A stretch of 64,000 nucleotides of DNA from the NCBI GenBank assembly GCA_000381585.1, contig KB906737.1, positions 248,001 through 312,000 on the forward strand, in the 5' to 3' direction. The position numbers and the translations under genes were made by a program. Position 1 is the stretch's first letter; each line of letters begins with the position of its first letter. Positions 50,921 through 59,954 of this stretch are shown piece by piece. This stretch comes from Acidobacteriaceae bacterium KBS 83 (GTDB taxonomy: Bacteria; Acidobacteriota; Terriglobia; Terriglobales; Acidobacteriaceae). Below the pieces are notes generated by a model. The model worked only from the letters and a program-made list of their open reading frames with translations, did not search any database and was not told where the DNA came from.

Positions 50921-52111
50921 ATGCTTATGGAAACGGCCTACTCACTCGCGGAACAGATCGAAACGCGGCTCCTGCTGCGCCACGAGATCTTCGAGCACTA
51001 CTTTTCTGCCGAGGCTCGACCTCTTGCCGAGGCATGCCGCGAGATGTCCGAGCGGTTTCTGCGCGGCGGCCGTCTGCTCGCGTTGGGCCGGGGTCCTTAC
51101 GCTACCGACGCGCAACACGTCTCAGTGGAATTTGTCCATCCGGTGATCGTTGGCAAACGGGCGTTGCCGGCGCTCGATCTCTCTCTGCTGATGCAGCCGT
51201 GGCTTGACGCAATCGTACGGCCCGACGATATGGTCATGGGCTTCGGTCCCCCCGAAGGAGACCCGGAGGTCTGGTCTGCTTTGCAATCCGCACAAAATCA
51301 CGGAGCCATGACCTTCGCTTTACCGGGACCATCAGGTCGCTATGCACTCAAGGCGGCGACGCAGGATGCCTTCATGCATCAGGAGTTGATAGAGATTTTG
51401 TGTCACACGCTTTGGGAGACAGTGCACGTCTTCTTTGAACACCGGGAGCTCGGTCAGGACATTGGACACACCGAGTTTCTCTACCCCTTCCTGGGGAAGC
51501 AGAAGCAGGAAACATCTGCTGTCGTGGATGATGTCGCTGCCTCCATCCAGATGAAAGTGCACGATGACAAGCTACTGCGCACGCGCCTGGCAAGAGAGGA
51601 GTCCGAAGTGATGGCGGGCGCAGCCCTCGATATGCATAGCCGATTGCGGAACGGCGGCAAGCTGATTCTCCTCGGCAACGGCGGTTCCGCCACCGACGCC
51701 AACGATTGGGCAATCGATTGCGTCATGCCTCCGGCCGGATATCATCCGATTCCGGCAATCTCCCTCGCAATGGAGCCCGCCACCATCACCGCAATGGCGA
51801 ACGACGTTGGTATCGAAGTGATCTTCCTGCGTCAGATGCTCGCGCAGGCTCAGCCCAACGACGTGATCATCGCCATCTCAACAAGCGGCGGATCACGCAA
51901 CGTTGTCGCGGCGATGGAGGAAGCACGCAAGCGCAACCTGATGACGGTGGCCTTACTCGGCAATGATGGCGGAGAGATATACCGGCGTGGACTCGCCAAC
52001 CATCCCATCATCGTCCGCAGCGACTATATCCCGCGCATTCAAGAGGTGCAGGCATCGGCCTATCACGTACTGCGAGATACATTGGAGGTGCTACACAATG
52101 GCCACGCTTGA
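50921..52111 (+). CDS. Double-SIS-domain protein inside the hyp operon
   Basis: 396 residues with two sugar-isomerase (SIS) folds. The C-terminal one is GmhA-like and well conserved (GGKLILLGNGGSATDAND, VIIAISTSGGSRNVV, VALLGNDGGEIYRRG); the N-terminal one is degenerate (GGRLLALGRGPYATDAQH and a loop without the Ser-rich phosphate site). GmhA proteins isomerise sedoheptulose-7-phosphate, but no heptose genes are near. Lying between hypE and hypF, 15 bp after the former, it may bind a phosphorylated ligand during hydrogenase maturation or regulation. The following gene overlaps it. Confidence 0.85.
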   Translation: MLMETAYSLAEQIETRLLLRHEIFEHYFSAEARPLAEACREMSERFLRGGRLLALGRGPYATDAQHVSVEFVHPVIVGKRALPALDLSLLMQPWLDAIVRPDDMVMGFGPPEGDPEVWSALQSAQNHGAMTFALPGPSGRYALKAATQDAFMHQELIEILCHTLWETVHVFFEHRELGQDIGHTEFLYPFLGKQKQETSAVVDDVAASIQMKVHDDKLLRTRLAREESEVMAGAALDMHSRLRNGGKLILLGNGGSATDANDWAIDCVMPPAGYHPIPAISLAMEPATITAMANDVGIEVIFLRQMLAQAQPNDVIIAISTSGGSRNVVAAMEEARKRNLMTVALLGNDGGEIYRRGLANHPIIVRSDYIPRIQEVQASAYHVLRDTLEVLHNGHA

Positions 52112-52334
52112 GCTCTACGGAAGCTCCCATTGCCCACATACGCGGGAGTTGCGCGAGTGGCTGGAGTGGACGCGGCGCGACTTTCAGGAATACGACGTCG
52201 AGGCCGATCCCGAAGCGCGTGCCCGCATGCAGGCCCTCGACAGCACCGTCCGTACGGTGCCCGTGCTGGTCGAAGAAGGCAAGATAATCCAGGTTGGCTG
52301 GCAGGGCCGCGGCTGCATCCTGGGGCCGGAATAG
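52098..52334 (+). CDS. Small glutaredoxin-like protein (UXX-star type)
   Basis: 78 residues. The thioredoxin-like start LELYGSSHCPHTRELREWL places a single redox cysteine in CPHT, as in the UXX-star (seleno)protein group; here the codon is TGC, so no selenocysteine. VRTVPVLVEEGKIIQVGWQG supplies the cis-Pro loop. GGAGG lies nine bases before ATG 52098, which is inside the end of the SIS gene; a longer frame from 51963 is read-through. It may reduce or guard a thiol on a maturation factor such as HypE or HypF. Easily overlooked because of its size. Confidence 0.8.
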   Translation: MATLELYGSSHCPHTRELREWLEWTRRDFQEYDVEADPEARARMQALDSTVRTVPVLVEEGKIIQVGWQGRGCILGPE

Positions 52335-52336
52335 CC

Positions 52337-54634
52337 ATGGCCAACGCCTGTTTCATTCGCGTGCGCGGCATCGTCCAAGGCGTTGGCTTCCGCCCGTTCG
52401 TATACCGCCTGGCTTATGCGAACGAGCTGTCTGGCTGGGTGCTCAACGGCGACCAGGGAGTCGAAATCTACCTCGAAGGCGAAGACGAGGACATGGACGC
52501 CTTCGTTCACGAAATGCGAAGCGCGCCGCCCACCGCTGCAAACATTTCTGACGTCGAGATAGAGCCAGCATCTTGCGAAGGTCTCACAGATTTCACGATT
52601 CGCGAGAGCCATCACTCGGAGCGGCCCACCGTTCGCGTCTCGCCCGATCTTCCCGTCTGCCACGACTGTCTTAAAGAATGCTTCGATCCCGACAATCCGC
52701 GATATCGATACCCTTACATCAACTGCACGAACTGCGGTCCACGTTACAGTGTCGTCCTCGCCTTGCCCTACGATCGCGTAAACACCACCGTGCGAGCGTG
52801 GCCGCTTGATGCATATTGCGATATCGAGTATCACGATCCCGCGAATCGCCGGTTTCATGCACAGCCGGTCGTCTGTCCCGCCTGCGGACCGGGCTTCACT
52901 CTGCGCGACGATGATGCCGAAATCGCGAACGGTTGGACCGCCATAGAACGCACCGTGAAACTTCTCTGCGAAGGCAAGATCGTCGCAATCAAGGGCCTTG
53001 GTGGATATCACCTCGCCTGCGACGCACGAAATCCCGCGTCAAACATGGCATTGCGGGAAAGAAAGTTCCGCAAAGAGAAGCCTTTCGCCATCATGGCGAA
53101 AGATATTGAAGCCGCGTGCCAGCTGGTTAGTCTCACGCCGGATGCGGAGGCCTTGCTCACCTCTCTGGCCCGTCCGATTGTGCTCGCGCCGGCGCGGATT
53201 GAGTTAGAGGGAGTCGCGCCGGAGAATCGCGACCTCGGAGTCATGCTGCCATACACCCCGCTGCAGCATCTGCTTTTTGCTGCGGGCGCTCCTGACGCAT
53301 TGGTGATGACCAGCGCTAACCGTTCCAGCGAGCCCATAGCCTATGACGACGCCGATGCGGTGGAACGACTCTCCGGAATCGCAGATGCCTTCCTGATAGG
53401 TGAACGTCCTATTGCGCGCCGCGTTGACGACTCGATCGCTCGCGCAGGAGCGTTTGGCCCAGTCATCCTGCGTCGATCACGTGGCTATGCGCCAGGCGCA
53501 GCGGCACGGCTGCCCATCGAGCGTCCGCTTCTCGCCCTGGGTGCTGACCTGAAGAACACGATCACGCTCGTCGTGGATGGCCAGGCGTTCGTCAGTCAAC
53601 ACATCGGCGACCTCTCCCACTATCAGGCCTTCCAGGCCTTCGCGGAGACCATCAAAGACTTGATTTCGATGTATGACATCCGGACTGACGATCTCCTCCT
53701 GGTACACGACGGACACCCTCAATACTTGTCTACCGGCCACGCCGCCGCGCTTCCGGTCCACGAGCGACATTCCGTGCAGCATCATCGCGCCCACCTGGCG
53801 TCCGTCCTTGCCGAGCGCGGGGAATGGCAAAGGAGTGTCGTCGGCGTCATCTGTGACGGCACTGGATTCGGCGACGACGGAAGCATCTGGGGTGGCGAGA
53901 TATTTCTGGGAAGCCTCGAAGGCGGCTTCGAACGCGCCGCACATCTTCGTCCCGCCGCTCTCCCCGGAGGCGACGGCGCAGCGCAATATCCGGTACAGGC
54001 AGCATCCGGATTCCTCGCGCAACTCGAAACTCTGCCCAATCTAACTCGGTCGCCGTTTCACTTTGGGTCGCGATATCAGGACGCGATGAAGCTGATTCAA
54101 CATGGGGTCCGTACTTTTTCGACGACATCCATGGGCAGACTCTTCGATGCGGCAGCTGCTCTGCTCGGTTTTGTGCGAGAGAGCACATTTGAAGGACAAG
54201 CCGCGATCTGGCTTGAGCAGCTCGCGCGCAACGCCCCCAATTCGGACGCATATTCTTTCACTCACGACGGGCGCGAACTCGACTTTCGTCCGCTCCTCCA
54301 GGCAGTTGTTTGGGATCGCATTCGCAATCGGCCAGAGCCGGAGATCGCGCGTTCGTTCCAAAGGGGCATTGCCACCGGCATGGCGGATCTGGTCGCTCAC
54401 CTGTGCCATAGCGCGTCAGTGGACACGGTAGTTCTATCCGGCGGCGTCTTTCAGAACGAATTGTTGCTCGAAGATCTTCGTTCGCTTCTTCTGCCCCATC
54501 GGCTGGATATCTGGACCAACCATGCTGTACCGCCGAACGATGGCGGCATCAGCCTCGGGCAGGCTGCCCTCGCCGCATTCGGACAGTTCAATGAAGTAGA
54601 TCAATCCACTACCGACGGCGAAGCCTATGCATGA
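52337..54634 (+). CDS. hypF: Carbamoyltransferase HypF
   Basis: 765 residues. It makes the cyanide ligands' precursor from carbamoyl phosphate and hands it to HypE. Domains in order: acylphosphatase (1-95, GIVQGVGFRPFVYRL), zinc fingers (CHDC, CTNC, CPAC region), YrdC-like (KGLGGYHLACDA), and a Kae1-like C-terminal half (HHRAHLASVLAE, ICDGTGFGDDGSIWGGE, LSGGVFQNELLLE). ATG 52337 is 2 bp after the previous stop; longer frames upstream are not supported. Confidence 0.95.
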   Translation: MANACFIRVRGIVQGVGFRPFVYRLAYANELSGWVLNGDQGVEIYLEGEDEDMDAFVHEMRSAPPTAANISDVEIEPASCEGLTDFTIRESHHSERPTVRVSPDLPVCHDCLKECFDPDNPRYRYPYINCTNCGPRYSVVLALPYDRVNTTVRAWPLDAYCDIEYHDPANRRFHAQPVVCPACGPGFTLRDDDAEIANGWTAIERTVKLLCEGKIVAIKGLGGYHLACDARNPASNMALRERKFRKEKPFAIMAKDIEAACQLVSLTPDAEALLTSLARPIVLAPARIELEGVAPENRDLGVMLPYTPLQHLLFAAGAPDALVMTSANRSSEPIAYDDADAVERLSGIADAFLIGERPIARRVDDSIARAGAFGPVILRRSRGYAPGAAARLPIERPLLALGADLKNTITLVVDGQAFVSQHIGDLSHYQAFQAFAETIKDLISMYDIRTDDLLLVHDGHPQYLSTGHAAALPVHERHSVQHHRAHLASVLAERGEWQRSVVGVICDGTGFGDDGSIWGGEIFLGSLEGGFERAAHLRPAALPGGDGAAQYPVQAASGFLAQLETLPNLTRSPFHFGSRYQDAMKLIQHGVRTFSTTSMGRLFDAAAALLGFVRESTFEGQAAIWLEQLARNAPNSDAYSFTHDGRELDFRPLLQAVVWDRIRNRPEPEIARSFQRGIATGMADLVAHLCHSASVDTVVLSGGVFQNELLLEDLRSLLLPHRLDIWTNHAVPPNDGGISLGQAALAAFGQFNEVDQSTTDGEAYA

Positions 54635-54971
54635 GCTATCAATCGCGATGAGTATCGTCGACATGGCACAGGAGGAGGCGGAACGTCGCAAAGTGCAGGT
54701 GGACGCGGTCCATCTTGACTTGGGCGCACTCTCCGGCGTGGTGAAGGAAGCGCTGCTCTTCTCCTATGGGGTAGCCTGTGACGGAACGCTCCTCGAAGGC
54801 TCTCGCCTGGTCGTCACGGATGTCCCCATCGAGGTCTTCTGTTCAGTCTGCAAGGTGCCGCGGACCCTCAAATCCATGCAGTGGTTTTGCTGCCCCGAGT
54901 GTGGAGCAGCAACATCTGAGATCCTCCATGGGAAAGAGCTGGTCATCACCGCTCTGGAGCTGAAGCAATGA
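54627..54971 (+). CDS. hypA: Nickel metallochaperone HypA
   Basis: 114 residues. MHELSIA gives the nickel ligand His2; a zinc site is formed by CSVC (72-75) and CPEC (89-92). It delivers nickel to HhyL with HypB. The start overlaps hypF by 8 bp and the stop overlaps hypB (ATGA), so hypF-hypA-hypB are coupled. Confidence 0.95.
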   Translation: MHELSIAMSIVDMAQEEAERRKVQVDAVHLDLGALSGVVKEALLFSYGVACDGTLLEGSRLVVTDVPIEVFCSVCKVPRTLKSMQWFCCPECGAATSEILHGKELVITALELKQ

Positions 54972-55693
54972 CAACTGAGCCTCGCCTGCTGGCAGTCCGC
55001 AAGAATGTGCTGAAACAAAACGATGTCCTGGCCCGCGCATTGAGAGATCGCTTTCGTGCGCAGGGCACATCGGTGATCAGCCTTGTTTCGAGCCCGGGCA
55101 CCGGCAAAACCGCCCTTCTGGAGCGCACGCTCACCCTGCTGAAGGAAAACTATCGAGTGGCTGCGCTTGTCGGTGATCTCGCCACTGAAAATGACGCTCT
55201 CCGCCTCGCTCGGAGCGGTGTTCCCGTGAAGCAGATCACTACGGGCACGATCTGTCATCTCGAAGCAGCGATGGTGGAACGGGCTTTAGAAGAATGGAGT
55301 ATCGGTCCGCTTGATCTGCTCTTTATCGAGAATGTCGGGAACCTGGTATGCCCCGCCTCCTATGACTTGGGCGAGGACCTTCGTCTGGTGCTGCTCTCAG
55401 TCACTGAAGGCGAAGATAAGCCGCTCAAATATCCCACCATCTTCAACAGTGCCGACGCCGCGGTCATCACCAAGTGTGATTTAGCGGTGGCCGTGGATTT
55501 TGACGAGGTGACAGCTTTGGCCAACATCCAGGCTGTGCGTCCCGGAATGCCGGCATTTCTGGTCTCATCCAAAACCGGCCAGGGCCTAAGTAATTATTTG
55601 CAATTTCTTACCGCGACACTTCACGCAAAACTTCACGTCCCTGCAGATGAAGCTTCCTCGCACGCAGAGATACACTCAGGTACATCCAGGTAA
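54968..55693 (+). CDS. hypB: Nickel-inserting GTPase HypB
   Basis: 241 residues: P-loop SSPGTGKTALLE, GDLATENDA, the inter-subunit metal site in GTICHLEA, and TKCDLAVAVDFD as the guanine-specificity region. The N-terminal CxxCGC nickel motif and the His-rich stretch seen in some HypB proteins are absent, so it is the short form without nickel storage. Uses GTP hydrolysis to help HypA release nickel. Confidence 0.95.
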   Translation: MTTEPRLLAVRKNVLKQNDVLARALRDRFRAQGTSVISLVSSPGTGKTALLERTLTLLKENYRVAALVGDLATENDALRLARSGVPVKQITTGTICHLEAAMVERALEEWSIGPLDLLFIENVGNLVCPASYDLGEDLRLVLLSVTEGEDKPLKYPTIFNSADAAVITKCDLAVAVDFDEVTALANIQAVRPGMPAFLVSSKTGQGLSNYLQFLTATLHAKLHVPADEASSHAEIHSGTSR

Positions 55694-55718
55694 CCGCATC
55701 GCTACGAGGTAATTCGCC

Positions 55719-55820
55719 ATGATGAAGCTGATCTTTCTTGCCGCCGGAATCGCAGTCGCAGTCCTTACGGTTTCAATTGCTCCCGATCTCACCCGCTACA
55801 TACGAATCCGATCGATGTGA
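55719..55820 (+). CDS. 33-residue membrane microprotein after hypB (DUF6893-like)
   Basis: MMKLIFLAAGIAVAVLTVS forms one hydrophobic helix; the tail is APDLTRYIRIRSM. GAGGT lies eight bases before the first ATG, good for a real gene. A short helix followed by PDxxRYxRIRSM matches the tiny proteins labelled DUF6893, which I recall next to hydrogenase genes in actinobacteria. Lying 25 bp after hypB at the end of the island, it may anchor the cytosolic HhySL to the membrane or its quinone partner. The function is unproven. Too short for normal gene calling. Confidence 0.75.
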   Translation: MMKLIFLAAGIAVAVLTVSIAPDLTRYIRIRSM

Positions 55821-55857
55821 GAGCTCTGCAGTTTCAAGTGAGCCAGCTCTAAGTTTT
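55820..55857 (+). terminator. Weak candidate terminator after the hydrogenase operon
   Basis: AGAGCT (55820-55825) can pair with AGCTCT (55845-55850) across a 19-base loop, followed by AAGTTTT. Short stem and large loop make it doubtful, but it is the only candidate between the microprotein and the convergent TonB receptor. Confidence 0.3.
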
Positions 55858-56017
55858 CGCCGCTTTCATAAGCAGAGCGCGGAACCAAGTGGTGATATGT
55901 GCGCCCAGGTCGCCGCTGTGGTTAGGCGATCACGATCGTCTGCTGCCGCCATCCAGCTTGGTCTAATCGTGGTCGGCCCGATTCTGCCACTACATATCTT
56001 CTTGATTCCAAATGAAA

Positions 56018-56041
56018 CGAGGAGAGCCGAAGCTCTCCTCG
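56018..56041 (-). terminator. Intrinsic terminator of the TonB receptor gene
   Basis: A perfect 10-bp stem (CGAGGAGAGC/GCTCTCCTCG) 18 bp past the receptor stop. On the minus strand the loop is TTCG, an exceptionally stable tetraloop, and TTTCATTT follows: a good intrinsic terminator for that gene. It would also block transcripts coming from the hydrogenase side. Confidence 0.8.
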
Positions 56042-56058
56042 CTGTGAATCGTTTGCGT

Positions 56059-59000
56059 TTAGAACTGCAGGCGGACTGAGAACTGCAGTTGCCGGGTCGG
56101 GAACTGGCTCCCGAACAGGCCACCGATGGTCTGATCGCCGTTGTCGATCGAACCGCCCGGGTTGCTCAGACTCATGTGGTTGAAGACGTTGTACGCATCC
56201 ATACGGAACTGCGCGAAGAGCGACTCATGAATCGGGAAGTTCTTCTGCACAGCCAGGTCGGTGTTGAAGAAGTTCGGGCCATATGTGCTGTTTCTGCCGG
56301 TATTGCCGATCTCATCCAACCCGGGAGCCGTGAAGCCTTGGAATGGCTGTTGCGTCAGAGGTACAGTAGCGCCATGGAAGGCCAACCGATTATGGTTCGT
56401 TGTATTCAGTCCTTGGATGTGAAGCTTTAGGTTGTTGCCGCGCCCGTTCGGATAGCAAGGTGGGCCGTTTCCCGGAATCGCGGTGCTGCACTCCTGATAA
56501 GTAAGGGTGAAGGGCGTCCCGCTCGCATACGTCAGTACCGGGCTGATCTGCCACCCGCCGATGATCTGGTTACCCCACCCCGAAACATTGGACCCAAACT
56601 GCTTATTGCGTCCGAATGGCAACTCATAGCTACCGTATGCCACGATCTCCTGCTCGCGGTTGGAATCATCGCGGCCTACTCCAGGCTGTTTGTTCCAGGT
56701 AGCATAGCCCGACGCCTCGTTTATCGAGCGCTGCCATGCATAGTTGGCATTGAATGTCAGACCCTTGGTGAATTGCTTCGCGACACTGACCTGCAGGGCA
56801 TTGAAGTGCGTGTTCATGTCGGCCGAGCGGTACTGTATGCCTTGACTCCAACCGCAGGCTCCCGCGGGAAGCCCTGCAATGTCTGGCCGCTTGTAGTTGG
56901 GATCGCTGCACGCAAGCAGTTTGCCGCCGTAATAACGCTGCAGCAGCGTCGAGTTATTGGTTCCGTTGTCGGGGTAGATGCCCAGCGCGTCTGGCACCGC
57001 AGAGCCTTCTGCCGCTTGGGTCGTGTAGTGCAGTTCCTGGCCGTTAATGCTGAACTGCGCCGGCAGGAAAATGGCAGACTCGTTCGGGTTGTTCGTGTTG
57101 CTGACAGCACCGCCCAGCGTATGCGTCCCCTTGTTGCCCACGTAAGCCATCGTTACCGAAAGCGTGGGCGTGATCGACCGCTGAAGGCTCAGGTTCCATG
57201 CATCGATGGTTGGCAGACGGAGCGGATTGGGACGGGCTATCGAATTGACTGTGCTGCCAGGATTCGGCAACAGCCCGCTGGCAGGAACCGGGGTCACTGC
57301 AATCGCTGGCGGACCACTCGCGAGAGTGAAGGCAGACGTGCTGGAGGTGGGGCCGTTCGGCTCAACAAGCGACTGGTTTGTGAGAATCGGCAGGTTCTGC
57401 GTCGCCGAATGGCCGAAGATTGAGCCGAAGATGCCCAGATCGAAGCTGCGTCCATATCCCGAGCGGATCACCGTCTTTGGGTTCAGCTGATAAGCAACAC
57501 CGATACGCGGCGTAATTGCTTTATAGGTCGGGCTGAACCCCATGTTGCTGCCGAACTTTCCGTACTCCGCGACCTGCAAATAGCCGGTCGTGTCGTTCGG
57601 GTTCTCCATATCAATCAGCGCGCCATTGCCCTTCCCGTTCACCGTTTCGGGGTAGTACAGCTCATATCGAACACCCAGATTCAAGGTCAGGTTCGGTGTG
57701 AAGCGCCAGGTATCCTGCACATAGAAGAAAAACCTCTTCTGGAACTCTTTTGCGTTGGTTGAGGTGCTTCCATAGCGGCCAAACGTGGACACGTCTCCGA
57801 GAACGAAGGTCGCAAAGCCCAGGCCGCCGACACCTTGGTTGGCTGTCGGTCCGGTGCCGAACCGAAGTTCGCCCGCCCGGTTTACGTCGCTCGGGACGCG
57901 CAGATTGCGCGCATACCGAAGATCAGCGCCGAACTTAACGGAGTGGTTGCCCAGGATCTTCGTCCAGTTGTTAACGACCTGGAACTGATCCTCCTTCTGT
58001 GTCACCGGGCAGTTGCAGCGGTTGATATTGAGGCCGCTGCCGTACTGTGGACCAACGTTGGACCCGTTGGTCGGATCGCCGGTCGAACCAACCTCTGTCA
58101 GGTTGAAGGCCGAGGCCCCGCTGGTAAATCCGGAATCCAGGTTTAGCCCCGGGATGCCCAGATCCTTCGAAAATGAGCTGCCCTGGTCATATTTGCTGGT
58201 AAGGATGTCAAAGCGGTAATAGCCAAGACGGAAGTCTGTCAGCAGTGTGGCGTTCACCGCCATGTCCGCACCACCCGCAAAGCTGTCGTTGGCGCCGGTC
58301 GATGAACCACCGTAGCCCTGGAGACCGAAGCCCGTGCCGCCGGCTGCTCCAAAGATCGTCCCACCGGTCAGCGTATCCGTGAAGCGACTGAATCGGCCAA
58401 AGGCGTGAATCTTCTGCGTCACCTGCATGTCCCCGCGCGCATCCCACTGATCGGCGTTGAAGAGGCCCGTGCCGCTGGCCGAGTAGTTTGAAGCAATGCC
58501 CGTATTTCCCTGGGCTCCACTTGGAGCCGTTGTTGGCGCATAGGGCTGCAGCAGTTTGAAAAGATTCAGCGCTTGCGGAGAAAGACGCGCCGTGGGGATG
58601 ACGTTATTCGGAAACTGCTTTCCGGTCAGCGGATCGTAAATAAGAGGATTGTTGGGGCCACCTGCCAGTTGTGTCGCATATTGGCTGAAGTCGCAACCCG
58701 GGATACCGCTCGGGCCAATCTGTGCACCCAGGCAGGTGTCCATCAGCAATTTCGTTGGCACAGTTTGCGTACCCGAAATGCCCGCTCTCTGCCGCTGCCC
58801 CTGATAGTCACCGAAGAAGAAGAGTCGATCTTTTATGGCCGGACCGCCGATCGACCCGCCAAACTCGTTGTAGAGACCGCCTGGAAATTTGGACTCGGGA
58901 GGCTGCGAAAAAGGATTGCGCGCCAGATTCGCATTGCTCCGGCGATAGTCGAAGGCGCTGCCGTGGAAGTTGTTGGTGCCCGACTTGGTCTGCGCCGTTA

Positions 59001-59730
59001 CCACCGCAGACACAGCCTTGCCGAACTCAGCGTCGAAATTTTGCGTTGCGATCTTCGACTCGGTGACCGCGTCGAGCGCCGGATTCACAACGATGATGCC
59101 AAGAATCGGATCCTGATTGTCGGTGCCGTCAAGTTCAAACGCGGTACCACCGAAAGCCTGGCCATCGATCTGGATCTGTTGGCTCGCCTGCGGGTTCTCG
59201 TCGGCTGCGTGGCCCCAACCCAACTGCTGTGCGCCAGGAAGGAGCAACTGCAGGCTGGTAAAGTTACGCCCGGCGACCGGCAAATCCGAAACTGTCTTCT
59301 GGTCGAATGTAGTGGACACATCCGCGCGATCCGTCTTCAGCTGCGGAATGGCATCGGCGTTGACGTTCACCGTCTCGCTCGCCCCGCCGGTCTGCATGGC
59401 TGCGTCTACCTTCGGCGACGTGTCAGCCAGCACCTGCAAATGGTTTGTCTCAAAGCTCTTGAAGCCGGTCATCTCCACCTTGACGGTGTAGAGATCCGGA
59501 ATCAGGTGTTCGATCGTATAGCCGCCCGAATCGTTGGTTTTCTCGGTGACGGAGGTGCCCTTCGACTCATCTGTGACTGTCACGGTTGCACCAGGGATGG
59601 CTGCACCTGATACATCGGTCACTGTTCCATAAACTGAACCGTAGACCGCCTGTGCGCGTACCGTATGCGGAAGAAAGGCTATCCCAATACCAAGGCAAGC
59701 GGTTAGGACCGCCTGTGCGCGTCTTGTCAT
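56059..59730 (-). CDS. Oar-like TonB-dependent receptor with carboxypeptidase-regulatory domain
   Basis: 1223 residues. A signal peptide (VLTACLGIGIAFLPHTVRAQ) is followed by a carboxypeptidase-regulatory-like beta domain (VYGTVTDVSGAAIPGATVTVTDE), a plug-like segment and a long beta-barrel ending in LQFSVRLQF, with the aromatic C-terminus typical of outer-membrane barrels. This Oar-like class is abundant in Acidobacteriota and probably imports oligomers or takes part in surface adhesion. GGGAG lies seven bases before ATG 59730. A TTCG-capped terminator follows. Divergent from the CRTAC1 gene at 59955. Confidence 0.92.
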   Translation of the reverse strand: MTRRAQAVLTACLGIGIAFLPHTVRAQAVYGSVYGTVTDVSGAAIPGATVTVTDESKGTSVTEKTNDSGGYTIEHLIPDLYTVKVEMTGFKSFETNHLQVLADTSPKVDAAMQTGGASETVNVNADAIPQLKTDRADVSTTFDQKTVSDLPVAGRNFTSLQLLLPGAQQLGWGHAADENPQASQQIQIDGQAFGGTAFELDGTDNQDPILGIIVVNPALDAVTESKIATQNFDAEFGKAVSAVVTAQTKSGTNNFHGSAFDYRRSNANLARNPFSQPPESKFPGGLYNEFGGSIGGPAIKDRLFFFGDYQGQRQRAGISGTQTVPTKLLMDTCLGAQIGPSGIPGCDFSQYATQLAGGPNNPLIYDPLTGKQFPNNVIPTARLSPQALNLFKLLQPYAPTTAPSGAQGNTGIASNYSASGTGLFNADQWDARGDMQVTQKIHAFGRFSRFTDTLTGGTIFGAAGGTGFGLQGYGGSSTGANDSFAGGADMAVNATLLTDFRLGYYRFDILTSKYDQGSSFSKDLGIPGLNLDSGFTSGASAFNLTEVGSTGDPTNGSNVGPQYGSGLNINRCNCPVTQKEDQFQVVNNWTKILGNHSVKFGADLRYARNLRVPSDVNRAGELRFGTGPTANQGVGGLGFATFVLGDVSTFGRYGSTSTNAKEFQKRFFFYVQDTWRFTPNLTLNLGVRYELYYPETVNGKGNGALIDMENPNDTTGYLQVAEYGKFGSNMGFSPTYKAITPRIGVAYQLNPKTVIRSGYGRSFDLGIFGSIFGHSATQNLPILTNQSLVEPNGPTSSTSAFTLASGPPAIAVTPVPASGLLPNPGSTVNSIARPNPLRLPTIDAWNLSLQRSITPTLSVTMAYVGNKGTHTLGGAVSNTNNPNESAIFLPAQFSINGQELHYTTQAAEGSAVPDALGIYPDNGTNNSTLLQRYYGGKLLACSDPNYKRPDIAGLPAGACGWSQGIQYRSADMNTHFNALQVSVAKQFTKGLTFNANYAWQRSINEASGYATWNKQPGVGRDDSNREQEIVAYGSYELPFGRNKQFGSNVSGWGNQIIGGWQISPVLTYASGTPFTLTYQECSTAIPGNGPPCYPNGRGNNLKLHIQGLNTTNHNRLAFHGATVPLTQQPFQGFTAPGLDEIGNTGRNSTYGPNFFNTDLAVQKNFPIHESLFAQFRMDAYNVFNHMSLSNPGGSIDNGDQTIGGLFGSQFPTRQLQFSVRLQF

Positions 59731-59954
59731 AATGGTCTCCCTGAAAATGCTGCGTTGGCGCCCTGCCATGCCCTCTGCAATCTGCATCAGCAGTTATGCG
59801 TTTGCTACCGGGTTGTTGTAATCGGCGGTACTGCTTCGTTCTCGTTCAAAAGGATGATTACTTCCCGGCGTCGAACTATAAAGAGCGACCAATATCGGTG
59901 TCAAAAGAAAAAAGCGGCGATCGCGTCCGCCTCGTTTCACTACAATCGAACGCG
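59731..59954. promoter_or_regulatory. Divergent intergenic region TonB receptor / CRTAC1
   Basis: 224 bp between start codons that must drive both genes. An open frame from 59796 joins the CRTAC1 gene but lacks a signal peptide or family-like sequence, so it is treated as leader. No clear operator seen. Confidence 0.35.

Noticed and set aside
51963-52097. Upstream extension of the glutaredoxin-like gene
   Set aside because: The extra residues are out-of-frame translation of the SIS gene; ATG 52098 has the proper Shine-Dalgarno.
52098-52334. Selenoprotein reading of the UXX-star-like gene
   Set aside because: The redox position is encoded by TGC, not by an in-frame TGA.
55738-56079. A 113-codon plus-strand open frame after hypB
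   Set aside because: It overlaps the microprotein in another frame and runs through the receptor's terminator; no family-like sequence.
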